Below, one piece after another: positions 26,103 through 35,448 of a DNA stretch of 64,000 nucleotides. The translations under genes and the position numbers were made by a program. Source of the stretch: Bacteriovoracaceae bacterium (lineage in GTDB: Bacteria; Bdellovibrionota; Bacteriovoracia; Bacteriovoracales; Bacteriovoracaceae); the NCBI GenBank assembly GCA_023701435.1, contig JAMPXB010000003.1, positions 124,001-188,000 on the forward strand, written 5' to 3'. Each line of letters starts with the position of its first letter. The stretch's first letter is position 1. The notes beneath the pieces were generated by a model, which did not search any database, was not told the DNA's origin, and saw only the letters and a list, made by a program, of their open reading frames with translations.

Positions 26103-27857
26103 ATGAAGGCCCACTACATCGTCCAAATTGACAAACCTGAGCATAACCATGTGAAAGTGACTCTGCAACTTACCCGTCCTAAGAATCAGGATAAAATAAA
26201 AGTGTTCCTGCCATCCTGGAGCCCAGGCTCATATCTTTTGAGGGAATATGCCCGCCATATTCGTTGGTTTGGGGCCTCTCAGGATAACGGTGAAGTTCTT
26301 TTTCATACTCAATTGAGTAAAGGAACCTGGGAAATTGACTGGAAGAAGTCTGATCTAAAAAAACAGTCAGATAATTTTGAAGTCTCTTATGAAATTTACG
26401 GCAAAGAGCTGACTGTTAGAACGATTCATATTGATGCCAGTCACGCTTACCTTCATGGTCCGGCCTACTTAATGGGTGTCATGAATGAAAATCTACAGGA
26501 TCCCACTATTGAATTTAGATTTCCCCCGTCCTGGTCTAAGCTCAGCACTGGTCTCAAAGATATTTCTGAAAATAGAAATACCTTTCTTTATACCGCCAAA
26601 AATTATGATGAATTAATCGATGCTCCGGTTGAAATCGGCTGTCATGAAACTGATGGATTTGAGTTTCAAGGCATTCCTCATCACATAGCAAATTATGGGG
26701 AACTTTATCCTCATCGAAATAACTTGAAGGCCGATTTTAAAAAGATTGTCGCCACTGTGGCCCAGCACTTTGATAATGAACTCCCTTATGATCAGTACCT
26801 TTTTATCACGCACTTTGTGCCTAAACTCTTCGGCGGGCTGGAGCATTTAAATTCAACTGCCCTGCAGTTTGATGGAAGAAAACTGGCAAATAAAAAAGAC
26901 TATCAAAATTATCTCTCCCTTACAGCTCATGAATATTTCCATTTGTGGAATGTGAAAAGAATCCGTCCTAAGGAGCTTGGACCTTTTGATTATTTAAATG
27001 AAAATTACACGGGCCTTCTATGGCTCGCCGAAGGTCTTACCAGTTTCATGGATGATCTGTTTGTGTACCGGGCAGAACTCTCAACTTTGGAAGAATACCT
27101 TGAAGTAGTGAAGGGGAACCTAGAGTCTTATATGAATATTCCCGGCAGGCTCTATCATTCACTGGAGCAGAGCTCATTCAATGCCTGGATAAAACTCTAC
27201 CGTCCTGATGAAAATTCCAAGAATTCCACAGTCAGTTATTATCTAAAAGGCCGCCTGGTTTTCACAGTTCTTCATTCGCTTCTTCTGGAGAAAGGATCAT
27301 CGATTGATGATCTCTTAAGAATGTTGTGGCAGGACTATAAAAACCGTCCGGAAACGGGAGTTACCCGTGAGGACGTTTACCGCATGATTAAAGACCTCGG
27401 CGGTGAAGAAGTTCTGCAAAAATTCTCCACGATGGTTGAGACCACTCAGGATATCGATTTTGATTCCGCCTTCAAAAAGATGGGATGCGAATTAAAATGG
27501 AATGAGAACCCGAATCCTTACCTGGGAATTGACTGGGAATGGTCAGGAGACAGAGCGATTGCCAAGGGGGTGACCCTTGATTCTCCCGCCCATAAGGCAG
27601 GAGTCAATGCCAGTGATGAAATGATCTTCCTGAATGGTTACCGTTTCCTCCGGGAAGATGCTGAGAAGCTGGGAACTCTGGTGATGGTAGATCAGAACTA
27701 TGAATTGATCATAAACCGTATGGGTAAAATCGTGCGGCTTGAAATTATGCCTGAAAAGTCTCCGAAACAATTAAAGGAAATTTCTATAATTGATCGGGGC
27801 CTGGCCGAAAAATCCTTTAGTTTCTTAAAAAGGCCAATGCCACAACAAATGGCTTAA
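26103..27857 (+). CDS. M61-family metallopeptidase with PDZ domain
   Basis: The 584-residue protein is a member of the M61 (glycyl aminopeptidase) family. The zinc motif is HEYFH (about residues 276-280) with the third ligand Glu in WLAEGLTSFMDD. A beta-sandwich precedes the catalytic helix domain. A PDZ-like domain lies near residues 475-560 (SPAHKAGVNASDEMIFLNGYRF). No signal peptide is visible, so it is probably cytoplasmic. AAAGGATTG precedes the ATG. Its 3' end overlaps the convergent phosphopantetheinyl transferase by 41 bases. Confidence 0.88.
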   Translation: MKAHYIVQIDKPEHNHVKVTLQLTRPKNQDKIKVFLPSWSPGSYLLREYARHIRWFGASQDNGEVLFHTQLSKGTWEIDWKKSDLKKQSDNFEVSYEIYGKELTVRTIHIDASHAYLHGPAYLMGVMNENLQDPTIEFRFPPSWSKLSTGLKDISENRNTFLYTAKNYDELIDAPVEIGCHETDGFEFQGIPHHIANYGELYPHRNNLKADFKKIVATVAQHFDNELPYDQYLFITHFVPKLFGGLEHLNSTALQFDGRKLANKKDYQNYLSLTAHEYFHLWNVKRIRPKELGPFDYLNENYTGLLWLAEGLTSFMDDLFVYRAELSTLEEYLEVVKGNLESYMNIPGRLYHSLEQSSFNAWIKLYRPDENSKNSTVSYYLKGRLVFTVLHSLLLEKGSSIDDLLRMLWQDYKNRPETGVTREDVYRMIKDLGGEEVLQKFSTMVETTQDIDFDSAFKKMGCELKWNENPNPYLGIDWEWSGDRAIAKGVTLDSPAHKAGVNASDEMIFLNGYRFLREDAEKLGTLVMVDQNYELIINRMGKIVRLEIMPEKSPKQLKEISIIDRGLAEKSFSFLKRPMPQQMA

Positions 27858-28395
27858 TGCTTTCTAGTTTCCACTCACCTTCTAAAGCAGAAGGTGAGTG
27901 GAACCACTTCCCTTTACCGATCTGTATGCTCCCGAATTCCACTGAATGTTCAAATTTTCCGGTATTCATCAGTGTCTTAAAACAGGCTTCTTTCAAGCAC
28001 CACAGCTCAATATTTCTTAAGGGTTCATCCTCTTTATGAGCGATACGGTCGCGAATAGAGTCCTTGACTATCCGGGACTCGTTTTCGATATCAATGCCCA
28101 GAGAGTGAAAATCTTTCCGGTTTCCTACCAGGGCAGCACCGCAGTCTTTGGTATGGGTGAGTGAAATAGTTAGCTGCGGCAAGCTGGGGAGCTGATGGAA
28201 ATTATTTACTTTTAGGTCTTTCAAGGAGACCTCATAACCCTGTTCCTGAAGAGACTTTTTTAGAGCTTCGCGAGAGAGCAGGAACCCCTTTTTCCGATCG
28301 GGGTGAACAGTATTTCCTAATGCTGAATGCGCTAATTCATCCCATTCGGGGTCTAGAGGATCTGTTAAGTTTTTAGTCAATTTCCAGGTGTACAT
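27817..28395 (-). CDS. 4'-phosphopantetheinyl transferase (Sfp/EntD-type)
   Basis: It transfers the phosphopantetheine arm of CoA to a serine of carrier proteins. Key motifs: SLGIDIE (Mg-binding Asp/Glu) and WCLKEACFK, matching the family (F/W)xxKEAxxK. The 192-residue length fits an Sfp-like pseudo-dimeric enzyme on the short side. It may activate the fatty-acid acyl carrier protein or a secondary-metabolite carrier; no AcpS was seen in this window. The gene faces the M61 protease gene, and its stop lies inside that coding sequence. Confidence 0.82.
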   Translation of the reverse strand: MYTWKLTKNLTDPLDPEWDELAHSALGNTVHPDRKKGFLLSREALKKSLQEQGYEVSLKDLKVNNFHQLPSLPQLTISLTHTKDCGAALVGNRKDFHSLGIDIENESRIVKDSIRDRIAHKEDEPLRNIELWCLKEACFKTLMNTGKFEHSVEFGSIQIGKGKWFHSPSALEGEWKLESIKPFVVALAFLRN

Positions 28396-28542
28396 AGTTG
28401 ACTTAGTTTATCTTGAAAGCGGCCCATTGATAAGTTATAAAAAGTTGTTAGAAAAAAACTAACTTCAGTCGATAATACCCTTAGTTTCCCATTAATAAAG
28501 ATTAATTACCCTATATAGAAAGACCGATTTCAGGAGAAATTT

Positions 28543-30732
28543 ATGGCCAATCAGTTACGTCAACAAGCTAGGCTCACCGTCTTAGGCAGAAAACCCCGCA
28601 AGTGTAATGTCCCTGTCAATGAACAAGGAAAGTATCTTAAAGTTTCTCAGTACTATGGCGAGAATGTTTATAATTATCATTTGTCCAAGTCTCTTTCTCT
28701 TGAAGATAAAGAAAGTCTCAAACAGGTTATCGAAGGTAAGAGAACCATCGATCGCGCTCTTGCTACGAAAGTTGCAAATTCTGTTTTAGAGTGGGCCATC
28801 TCAAAAGGGGCCACACACTTTTGTCACTGGTTCCAACCTTTGACTGGATCAACTGCAGAAAAGCACGATGCTTTTTTATCTTTTGATAATGACCGTCCTC
28901 TGGAGCAACTATCAGCTTCTCAGTTAATGCAAGGTGAGCCTGATGCTTCATCATTTCCGAATGGTGGCTCACGTGCTACCTTTGAGGCTCGTGGTTACAC
29001 TACTTGGGATTTAACTTCACCGCTTTTCATTCAGGGTTCTACTAACGGTAAGACTCTGGTTATTCCTACAGCTTTCGTTTCCTATCACGGTGATGCTTTA
29101 GATACCAAAACTCCGCTTCTTCGCTCTGACCTGAAAATCAATGAAGTCGTTACTAAATTTTGCCAGCTTATTGGTATGAAAGACGTCAATCGTGTCATCA
29201 CGACTTGTGGTGCTGAACAGGAATATTTCCTGATTGATAAGGCCTTTTATTTTTCCCGCCAGGATTTAGTGATGACTGGACGAGCGCTCTTTGGCTCACT
29301 TACCAGCCGTAACCAGCAGCTGGAAGATCACTATTTTGGTATGATTGAAGATCGGGTTCTTGCTTATATGCAGGAAGTTGAGATTGAACTTTATAAAATG
29401 GGAATTCCAGCTAAGACCCGTCACAATGAAGTGGCCCCCGGTCAATTCGAACTTGCTCCGATTTTCAAAGATTCAAACGTAGCCGCTGACAGTAACCAGG
29501 TGGTCATGACTGTTCTTCGAAATGTCGCCTTAAAGCATGATTTCGTTTGTCTTTTACATGAAAAACCATTCGCTGGTGTCAACGGTTCAGGTAAGCATTT
29601 AAACTGGTCAATGTCGACAGACACCAATGTGAACCTGCTTGAGCCTGGAAATAATCCACACGAAAACTTCCGCTTCCTGGCAGTGGTAGCAACAGTGGTG
29701 GAAGCAGTTTATCGTCATGCTGATATCATCCGCATGGGTATTGCTTCTCACGGGAACGATCACCGTCTGGGTGCCAATGAAGCTCCGCCGTCGATCATGT
29801 CAGTATTCCTGGGGACAACTCTGACTAGTATTCTGGATTCGATGATTTCCGGAGGAAAATATGTGGCCTCCAATAAAACCCTGCTTGATCTAGGGGCCCG
29901 ACAGCTGGCCGATCTTTTTAAAGACAATACCGACAGAAACAGAACATCTCCTTTTGCTTTTACCGGTAACAAGTTTGAGTTCCGTGCTTGCGGTTCTTCG
30001 GCTTCAATTGGTTACCCGCTTTCAATTTTAAATGCCGCTGTTATCGATGTTTTTGAAGATACCAACAAAATCATTGAAGAAGAGATGAATAAAGGTAAAT
30101 CTGCTGACGAGGCCCTTACGACAGTAATCCTGAAGTGGTACGGCAATGCCCAGAGAGCTGTCTTTAACGGTGATGGCTATTCTCAAGAATGGGTGAAAGA
30201 AGCAGAGAAGCGCGGGCTTGGCAATTTAAGAACAACTCCTGAAGCGATCTCCGTTCTAAAAGATTCCACTAAATCATCTGTTCTTTTAAAGACCGGGGTG
30301 TTTAAAGAATCAGAAATTGCCACTCGTCATAACGTTATGCTTGAGCGCTATATCAAATGTCGTCAGATTGAGATTAAAACTCTGACTGGTATGGTATTAA
30401 AGCAGGTACTTCCGGTAGCTGTGGATTATAAGGCCCAGCTTGCTGAGTCCATTAAAAAGCAGAAGGATGCAGGCGTTGATGCTTCTCTGGAGCTTGAACT
30501 GTTAAAGGATCTTGCCAATCTTTCAAAGACTCTTTATGAGCAAACTGTGAATATGGCCAACAATCTGGAAGCCTATCACAAGCATGATGAGGAAACTCTC
30601 GCTAAGAAGATTGCCCAGGAACTTATGCCTCTGTCAGTTAAGGTTGCCGACCTTTGTAATAAAATTGAAGAAATCGTGCCGGATGAAAACTGGCCGGTTC
30701 CTAAGTATTACGACATGCTCTTTATTCGATAA
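28543..30732 (+). CDS. glnN: Glutamine synthetase type III
   Basis: This ATP-dependent enzyme makes glutamine from glutamate and ammonium. The 729-residue length and N-terminal beta-grasp style region are those of GSIII, about 60% longer than GSI. Recognisable blocks: CGAEQEYFLID, RHNEVAPGQFELAPIF, GSGKHLNWSM and GSSASIGYPLSILN. A CAGGAG ribosome site precedes the ATG. The 147-base upstream region has no sigma-54 site that I can see. A strong terminator follows. Confidence 0.93.
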   Translation: MANQLRQQARLTVLGRKPRKCNVPVNEQGKYLKVSQYYGENVYNYHLSKSLSLEDKESLKQVIEGKRTIDRALATKVANSVLEWAISKGATHFCHWFQPLTGSTAEKHDAFLSFDNDRPLEQLSASQLMQGEPDASSFPNGGSRATFEARGYTTWDLTSPLFIQGSTNGKTLVIPTAFVSYHGDALDTKTPLLRSDLKINEVVTKFCQLIGMKDVNRVITTCGAEQEYFLIDKAFYFSRQDLVMTGRALFGSLTSRNQQLEDHYFGMIEDRVLAYMQEVEIELYKMGIPAKTRHNEVAPGQFELAPIFKDSNVAADSNQVVMTVLRNVALKHDFVCLLHEKPFAGVNGSGKHLNWSMSTDTNVNLLEPGNNPHENFRFLAVVATVVEAVYRHADIIRMGIASHGNDHRLGANEAPPSIMSVFLGTTLTSILDSMISGGKYVASNKTLLDLGARQLADLFKDNTDRNRTSPFAFTGNKFEFRACGSSASIGYPLSILNAAVIDVFEDTNKIIEEEMNKGKSADEALTTVILKWYGNAQRAVFNGDGYSQEWVKEAEKRGLGNLRTTPEAISVLKDSTKSSVLLKTGVFKESEIATRHNVMLERYIKCRQIEIKTLTGMVLKQVLPVAVDYKAQLAESIKKQKDAGVDASLELELLKDLANLSKTLYEQTVNMANNLEAYHKHDEETLAKKIAQELMPLSVKVADLCNKIEEIVPDENWPVPKYYDMLFIR

Positions 30733-30742
30733 GATCAAAAAT

Positions 30743-30767
30743 GGGCCCGTTTTACGGGCCCTTTTTT
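30743..30767. terminator. Terminator between glnN and a small opposite gene, probably bidirectional
   Basis: GGGCCCGT (30743-30750) pairs with ACGGGCCC (30754-30761) around TTT. Six T follow on the plus side. On the minus strand the stem is followed by ATTTTTGATC, so it can also stop transcription of the 57-residue membrane gene that ends at 30771. Confidence 0.85.
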
Positions 30768-30770
30768 ATT

Positions 30771-30944
30771 TCAGTAAAAAAGAAGTGTTAAAAAATCTTG
30801 TGTCAGATAGCCTTCCGGTAAAAAGAAAAAGGCCGCAAACGAAACGGATACCATAATCACTAAGGCCGCGAAGATCACCAGTTCCCTAAACCAAAAGAGA
30901 AGTAGGACCCAAAAAGTAGGCTTGTTTGAGACTTCATAGTTCAT
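30771..30944 (-). CDS. Small membrane protein, 57 residues
   Basis: This unrecognised short gene begins ATG at 30944 with GGGGGG at 30951-30956 upstream; ATG at 30950 would overlap that site. The product has an N-terminal polar part (MNYEVSNKPT), then hydrophobic segments with aromatic residues (FWVLLLFWF, LVIFAALVIMVSVSFAAFFF) and a short C-terminal end. It shares a bidirectional terminator with glnN. Its codons and ribosome site support a real gene; the function is unknown. The rest of the gap from glnN to topA (30945-31190) holds no gene. Confidence 0.5.
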   Translation of the reverse strand: MNYEVSNKPTFWVLLLFWFRELVIFAALVIMVSVSFAAFFFLPEGYLTQDFLTLLFY

Positions 30945-31190
30945 TACCATCCCCCCATCTTTTGTGACCCGGGCCGTAAGATTGTCTTTAACCCGAGTTT
31001 TCTCAGGTCTACTTTAAGAATTTTGAAACGGGAATTTTTTACTTTTTTTTTGCCCCTTTCAGAGGAAAAATTGAGGTTAAATTCAGCTTATTTTGAATAT
31101 CTTGCTCAAGGTGTCGGTTATTTTAATCCTTGACTCTTTTCTGGATGGCCCTTATCTCTATTATGGATAGCTCCCCAAATTAGGAAAAAA

Positions 31191-33752
31191 ATGGCAGACA
31201 AAAAGTATCTGGTTATTGTGGAGTCTCCCACAAAAGCTAAGACCATTCGTAAATTTTTACCCAACAATTATATAGTTGAGGCCAGCATGGGTCATATCCG
31301 TGACCTTCCTCAATCGGCTTCGGATATTCCGGCAGCTCTTAAAAAAGAAGAGTGGGCCAAATTAGGCGTTAACGTCGAAGAAAATTTCGAGCCTCTTTAT
31401 ATTGTTCCCAAAGATAAAAAGAAGATCATTTCTGAACTCAAATCAAAGATGAAAGAAGTCTCTGAAATTTATCTGGCGACCGATGAAGACCGCGAAGGTG
31501 AATCTATTTCCTGGCACTTACTTGAGCTTTTAAAGCCGAAAGTGCCGGTTAAACGAATGGTTTTCCATGAAATTACCAAGGCCGCCATTTTAAAGGCCCT
31601 GAAAGATACCCGCGAAGTGGATGAGAAATTGGTGCGGGCACAAGAAACTCGCCGGATTCTTGACCGTCTCTATGGTTATACGCTCTCTCCATTAATATGG
31701 AAAAAAATCGCCTACGGTCTTTCCGCAGGAAGAGTGCAGTCAACCGGCCTGAAAATGATTGTTGAACGTGAAAAAGAACGTATGCGTTTTAAGCGTTCGG
31801 TATTCTGGGATATTAAGGCCCAAGTTCACCCGACCAGCGATAAAAAGGCCCTATTTGAGGCAAAACTAACATCTGTTAAAGGTTCACGAGTGGCCGGTGG
31901 TAAGGACTTTGATGGTCTGACCGGTAAACTTAATGACGAGAAAAAAGTCGTTCTTTTAGACGAGAAAAAGTCCAAAGAACTGGCCAAAAATATTGAAAAA
32001 GCAGAGTGGAAAGTAACTTCCGTTGAAGAAAAAACATTTCATTCAAAGCCTGCCATTCCATTCATTACTTCGACCCTTCAAATGGAGGCCAACCGTAAAT
32101 TGGGAATGTCTTCTAAAGACACCATGAGAACGGCCCAGCGTTTATATGAAGAAGGTCTCATTACTTATATGAGAACAGATTCACCCAACCTTTCTCAGGA
32201 AGCTATTAATGCGGCCCGAAATATGGTGGTTGAACTCTATGGTAAAACATATTTAAACCCTGAAGTCCGCCAATATGCGGCCAAGCAAAAGGGTGCCCAG
32301 GAAGCCCACGAAGCGATTCGTCCGGCAGGAGCGGAATTCACTCATCCAGAAAAAACCGGTATGACCGGCAGAGAGCTTGCTCTGTATGAGCTTATCTGGA
32401 AACGTACTATGGCCACTCAGATGAAAGATGCTGAGAAGGCTTCCATGACCATTAAAATTGAAGCTGGAGATGCTGAATTCTCGGCTTCTGGAACCCGTAT
32501 TTTATTTCCTGGTTTTCTTCGCGTTTACGTTGAAGGTTCAGATGATCCTGAAGCAGCACTTGAGGATAAAGAAGTTATCCTTCCTGTCTTGAAAAAAGGC
32601 GACTCCCTCAAAGCCGCTTCAATTCATCCGGACATGCATGAAACTAAACCGCCGGCACGTTTTACTGAAGCCTCGATCGTCCAATCTCTTGAAAAAGAGG
32701 GTGTAGGCCGTCCGTCAACTTATGCTTCCATTATTGGAACCATTCTCGACCGCGGTTATGTCCGTAAAGAAGGCTCGGCCCTCATTCCTACCTTTACCGG
32801 TATGGCAGTGATCCAGCTTTTGGAAAACCATTTTAAACACCTGATGGATTATTCTTTTACTTCCGAAATGGAAGAGTCGCTCGATAAAATTGCTTACGGT
32901 GAGGAAGACTCACTTAAGTATCTTACCAAGTTCTATAAAGGTAAGGGCGGTCTTGCTAAGAAAGTTGAAGAACAGGACAAAAAAATTAAGCCAGATGAGT
33001 CCCGTACTATTCATATTATGAAAGACGGTGTGCCGATGGACATCAAGGTCGGCCGCTTTGGACCTTATGTTGTAGAAAAAGACGGTAAAGATGAAGTGCA
33101 CGCTTCAATTCCTGAAGACATCGCACCGGCAGATCTTGATCCTGAACAGATTAAAGAGCTCCTTAAAAACCAGGCCAATGGTCCAACACCAATAGGGAAG
33201 GACCCTAAGACCAAGCAGAATATTTACTGCTTAGTCGGCCGATATGGGGCCTATTTTCAATTGGGAGAGGTTACTGAAGAGACGCCTAAACCAAAACGCG
33301 CCTCTTTGCCGAAGGGCAAAGACCCTAAAACAGTGACCATTGAAGATGCTGTTGAGGCCTTATCGCTTCCAAGAGAGCTTGGCCTTCACCCTGAAACCAA
33401 AAAGCCCGTACTCGCCAATAATGGCCGTTTTGGGCCTTATGTTATGCATGAAGGGAACTTCCGTTCACTTAAAAAAGAAGATGATCTCTTTACCATTGAT
33501 CTTAAACGAGGCCTGGAACTACTTTCCGAAGAGAAAGGGGCCAGTCGCAGAGGTGGTAAAGTCTTGAAAGACTTCGGAGTTGTGGCCAAATTGAAGAAAA
33601 AAGCCTCAATTCTTGATGGAAAATACGGGCCTTACATCAAAGTAGGAACGAAAAACATCACTTTGCCGGAAGATAAGAAAGACCCCAAAATTATAGAAAA
33701 AATGACCGAGGCAGAACTTGCGAGTATCGTTCTTGCTGCAGCGAAGAAGTAA
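31191..33752 (+). CDS. topA: DNA topoisomerase I
   Basis: This type IA topoisomerase relaxes negative supercoils. The Toprim domain opens the protein (YLVIVESPTKAKTIRKFL) with the acidic site DEDREGES near residue 98. The active-site tyrosine is in LITYMRTDSPNLS, near residue 326. Instead of the Cys4 zinc fingers of E. coli TopA, the C-terminus has four Toprim_C repeats marked by GRFGPYVV, GRYGAYFQL, GRFGPYVMH and GKYGPYIKV, so DNA capture uses cysteine-free modules. The 853-residue length is normal. TTGACT at 31130-31135 is a possible -35 element, without a clear -10. Confidence 0.95.
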   Translation: MADKKYLVIVESPTKAKTIRKFLPNNYIVEASMGHIRDLPQSASDIPAALKKEEWAKLGVNVEENFEPLYIVPKDKKKIISELKSKMKEVSEIYLATDEDREGESISWHLLELLKPKVPVKRMVFHEITKAAILKALKDTREVDEKLVRAQETRRILDRLYGYTLSPLIWKKIAYGLSAGRVQSTGLKMIVEREKERMRFKRSVFWDIKAQVHPTSDKKALFEAKLTSVKGSRVAGGKDFDGLTGKLNDEKKVVLLDEKKSKELAKNIEKAEWKVTSVEEKTFHSKPAIPFITSTLQMEANRKLGMSSKDTMRTAQRLYEEGLITYMRTDSPNLSQEAINAARNMVVELYGKTYLNPEVRQYAAKQKGAQEAHEAIRPAGAEFTHPEKTGMTGRELALYELIWKRTMATQMKDAEKASMTIKIEAGDAEFSASGTRILFPGFLRVYVEGSDDPEAALEDKEVILPVLKKGDSLKAASIHPDMHETKPPARFTEASIVQSLEKEGVGRPSTYASIIGTILDRGYVRKEGSALIPTFTGMAVIQLLENHFKHLMDYSFTSEMEESLDKIAYGEEDSLKYLTKFYKGKGGLAKKVEEQDKKIKPDESRTIHIMKDGVPMDIKVGRFGPYVVEKDGKDEVHASIPEDIAPADLDPEQIKELLKNQANGPTPIGKDPKTKQNIYCLVGRYGAYFQLGEVTEETPKPKRASLPKGKDPKTVTIEDAVEALSLPRELGLHPETKKPVLANNGRFGPYVMHEGNFRSLKKEDDLFTIDLKRGLELLSEEKGASRRGGKVLKDFGVVAKLKKKASILDGKYGPYIKVGTKNITLPEDKKDPKIIEKMTEAELASIVLAAAKK

Positions 33753-33772
33753 AAACCCAGGTATTTTCTTCA

Positions 33773-33801
33773 TTGACAGCAAGGGCCACCGTAGGTAAAT
33801 T
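33773..33801 (+). promoter_or_regulatory. Promoter for rpmE
   Basis: TTGACA (33773-33778) matches the sigma-70 -35 consensus. A 17-base spacer leads to TAAATT (33796-33801). It is located 20 bases after the topA stop, about 46 bases upstream of rpmE. Confidence 0.6.
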
Positions 33802-33847
33802 GCCAGAACTTAATTTAGTTATATTTGTTAATTAGAAGGATAAGAGT

Positions 33848-34090
33848 ATGAAAAAAGGTATTCACCCAACTTACAGAGATGTTGTTTTTAAAGACGTTTC
33901 TTGTGATTTCGAAATCATCACAAAATCTACTATCAAAACCACTGATAAGATCACTCTTAACGGTACAGAATATCCTCTTTTTAAAGTTGATATCTCTTCT
34001 GGTTCTCACCCATTCTACACTGGTACTCAGCGTGTTATGGATACAGAGGGTCGTGTTGATCGTTTCAAAAAGAAATACGGCAAGAAGTAA
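33848..34090 (+). CDS. rpmE2: 50S ribosomal protein L31, type B
   Basis: The 80-residue protein begins MKKGIHPTYRDVVFKD and ends with the L31 block SGSHPFYTGTQRVMDTEGRVDRFKKKYG. It lacks the zinc-binding cysteines of type A L31, so it is the type B form that some bacteria use under zinc limitation. No type A copy lies in this window. A Zur site was not recognised upstream. AGAAGGATA precedes the ATG, and a strong terminator follows. Confidence 0.92.
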   Translation: MKKGIHPTYRDVVFKDVSCDFEIITKSTIKTTDKITLNGTEYPLFKVDISSGSHPFYTGTQRVMDTEGRVDRFKKKYGKK

Positions 34091-34106
34091 TTCTAAAAAG
34101 TATCTT

Positions 34107-34139
34107 AAAAAAAAGCCCTCTTACGAGGGCTTTTTTTTT
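34107..34139. terminator. Intrinsic terminator after rpmE, probably bidirectional
   Basis: GCCCTC (34115-34120) and GAGGGC (34125-34130) form the stem, with TTAC as loop. Nine T follow (34131-34139) and eight A precede it (34107-34114), so it can serve both rpmE and the convergent regulator gene. Confidence 0.9.
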
Positions 34140-34171
34140 GTCTATAAATTTCAATTGATTTGAATCTTAGG

Positions 34172-34843
34172 TTAGAGTTTATGAGGCTCGGAGATACCAA
34201 CCACGTAGTAATGATAATTAGAGCTTTTGTATAAGAACTTACTTCTCATCTGATAATTCCCGCCTGGGAATTGCGGATAGGTGATGATGTCATAGTAGGC
34301 CTGTTTTTTATCAATCAAAGTGGACCACAGACTTCCCAGAAGCCGTATGTCGTGGTTAAAGCATGTCGTAGCCGAGATGATATCTGTACTATATTGGGTT
34401 AAATGCTTTAAGACCGGACTGAGGATACGGTATTTAGGGCTGGAGACATTGATATGGTAACTGGTGGACTGGAAGAATTTATTTTTTCGGAGCAGTTTTA
34501 TATCGTCTGTATCAATAACTTTTTGAAATTCTTTTGACTCAAAAAAAGACATTAATTCAGAATCAACAATCAAAGGGTGGGATGTAAATTCTTTAACCTC
34601 GGCACCCTCATAGAACTTGAGCCCATTGATATGTCTTAGGTAATCATCAGGAGCAAAAAAATCTTTCAAATTAAAATTCAGGACCTGGGAAATCATAAAC
34701 AACAGATCGATAGAGGGAATAGATTCCCCCGCCTCATATCTTTGATAAGAGCGCAGTCCTATTTTAAGCTTTTCTGCTAACTCACATTGACTAAGCCCTT
34801 TATCCTCGCGGTGATAGCGTAACTGGATAACAAACTTGTCCAT
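34172..34843 (-). CDS. XRE-family helix-turn-helix regulator
   Basis: The first ~60 residues are a Cro/CI-type HTH (LRYHREDKGLSQCELAEKLKIGLRSYQRYEAGESIPS). The following 160 residues match no effector family I know; the end is aromatic-rich (KSSNYHYYVVGISEP), like a small beta-sheet or PAS-like fold. The ATG at 34843 has AAAGAAG upstream; an ATG at 34861 would add six residues. It stands alone between rpmE (convergent) and the MerC-like gene (same strand). Its target is unknown. Confidence 0.7.
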   Translation of the reverse strand: MDKFVIQLRYHREDKGLSQCELAEKLKIGLRSYQRYEAGESIPSIDLLFMISQVLNFNLKDFFAPDDYLRHINGLKFYEGAEVKEFTSHPLIVDSELMSFFESKEFQKVIDTDDIKLLRKNKFFQSTSYHINVSSPKYRILSPVLKHLTQYSTDIISATTCFNHDIRLLGSLWSTLIDKKQAYYDIITYPQFPGGNYQMRSKFLYKSSNYHYYVVGISEPHKL

Positions 34844-34992
34844 GAAGCTTCTTTGAACCATTTTAAGTTATATCCTGTAGATTTTTTGTGGGGTCTAAAC
34901 TCATAGCAGTGTTCCCTTTAGTTCGGATACGCCAAATATGACGGAAAGATCTTTTTATGAGTATGACTTATATCATTTTTTGCAGGATTAAT

Positions 34993-35373
34993 TTAGCAGC
35001 ACTGATGTTTATGACGATGGGAATGTTGAAGGTTCTTCACGTGAGCGAAAACCAAGAGCAGAGAACCGAAGATTGAAATACCATGAGTGATTTGGTCACT
35101 GAAGTGGCCTTCCAGAATAACTCCCATCAGGATGAAGAAAAGGCCACTGATGGCGGTGGCGATGATCCAGGTCAGTCCATGCTTGCGATAACCCGGCAGA
35201 AAGGCCAGAGGCGAAGTGAAGAGGATGATGATCCCTACCACAATATGAATCCACGAGGAGTGAGTATAAACGGCGATAGCTGGGAAAAAAAGCGGCAGGA
35301 AGGCCACCAAAATACAGTGGACAACGCAGGCCGATGAAAATGCAATCCCTAAACGATCCCAAGCTTTTTTCAT
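34993..35373 (-). CDS. MerC-like membrane protein
   Basis: The 127-residue product has four predicted membrane segments. The first bears the motif SSACVVHCILVAFLPL, and a Cys/His-rich tail ends HSHRHKHQCC. This matches the MerC-domain family (mercury uptake in mer operons, but widespread and often of unknown role). The ATG at 35373 is preferred over a longer frame reaching 35433. It diverges from an HMA-domain gene across 75 bases. The His/Cys tail suggests soft-metal binding; the metal is unknown. Confidence 0.75.
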   Translation of the reverse strand: MKKAWDRLGIAFSSACVVHCILVAFLPLFFPAIAVYTHSSWIHIVVGIIILFTSPLAFLPGYRKHGLTWIIATAISGLFFILMGVILEGHFSDQITHGISIFGSLLLVFAHVKNLQHSHRHKHQCC

Positions 35374-35383
35374 GATGCGGGTA

Positions 35384-35412
35384 TACCTGAAGTTACAGAC
35401 CTCGTCTATAAT
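35384..35412 (+). promoter_or_regulatory. Candidate promoter for the HMA-flavodoxin-rimK operon
   Basis: A consensus TATAAT lies at 35407-35412, 36 bases before the HMA start. The best spaced -35 (TACCTG at 35384-35389, 17 bases away) is poor, so an activator may be needed. No MerR-type dyad with 19-base spacing was found. Confidence 0.3.
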
Positions 35413-35448
35413 GGTAGATAAATACTTCACCAATTAATGGAGACAAAA

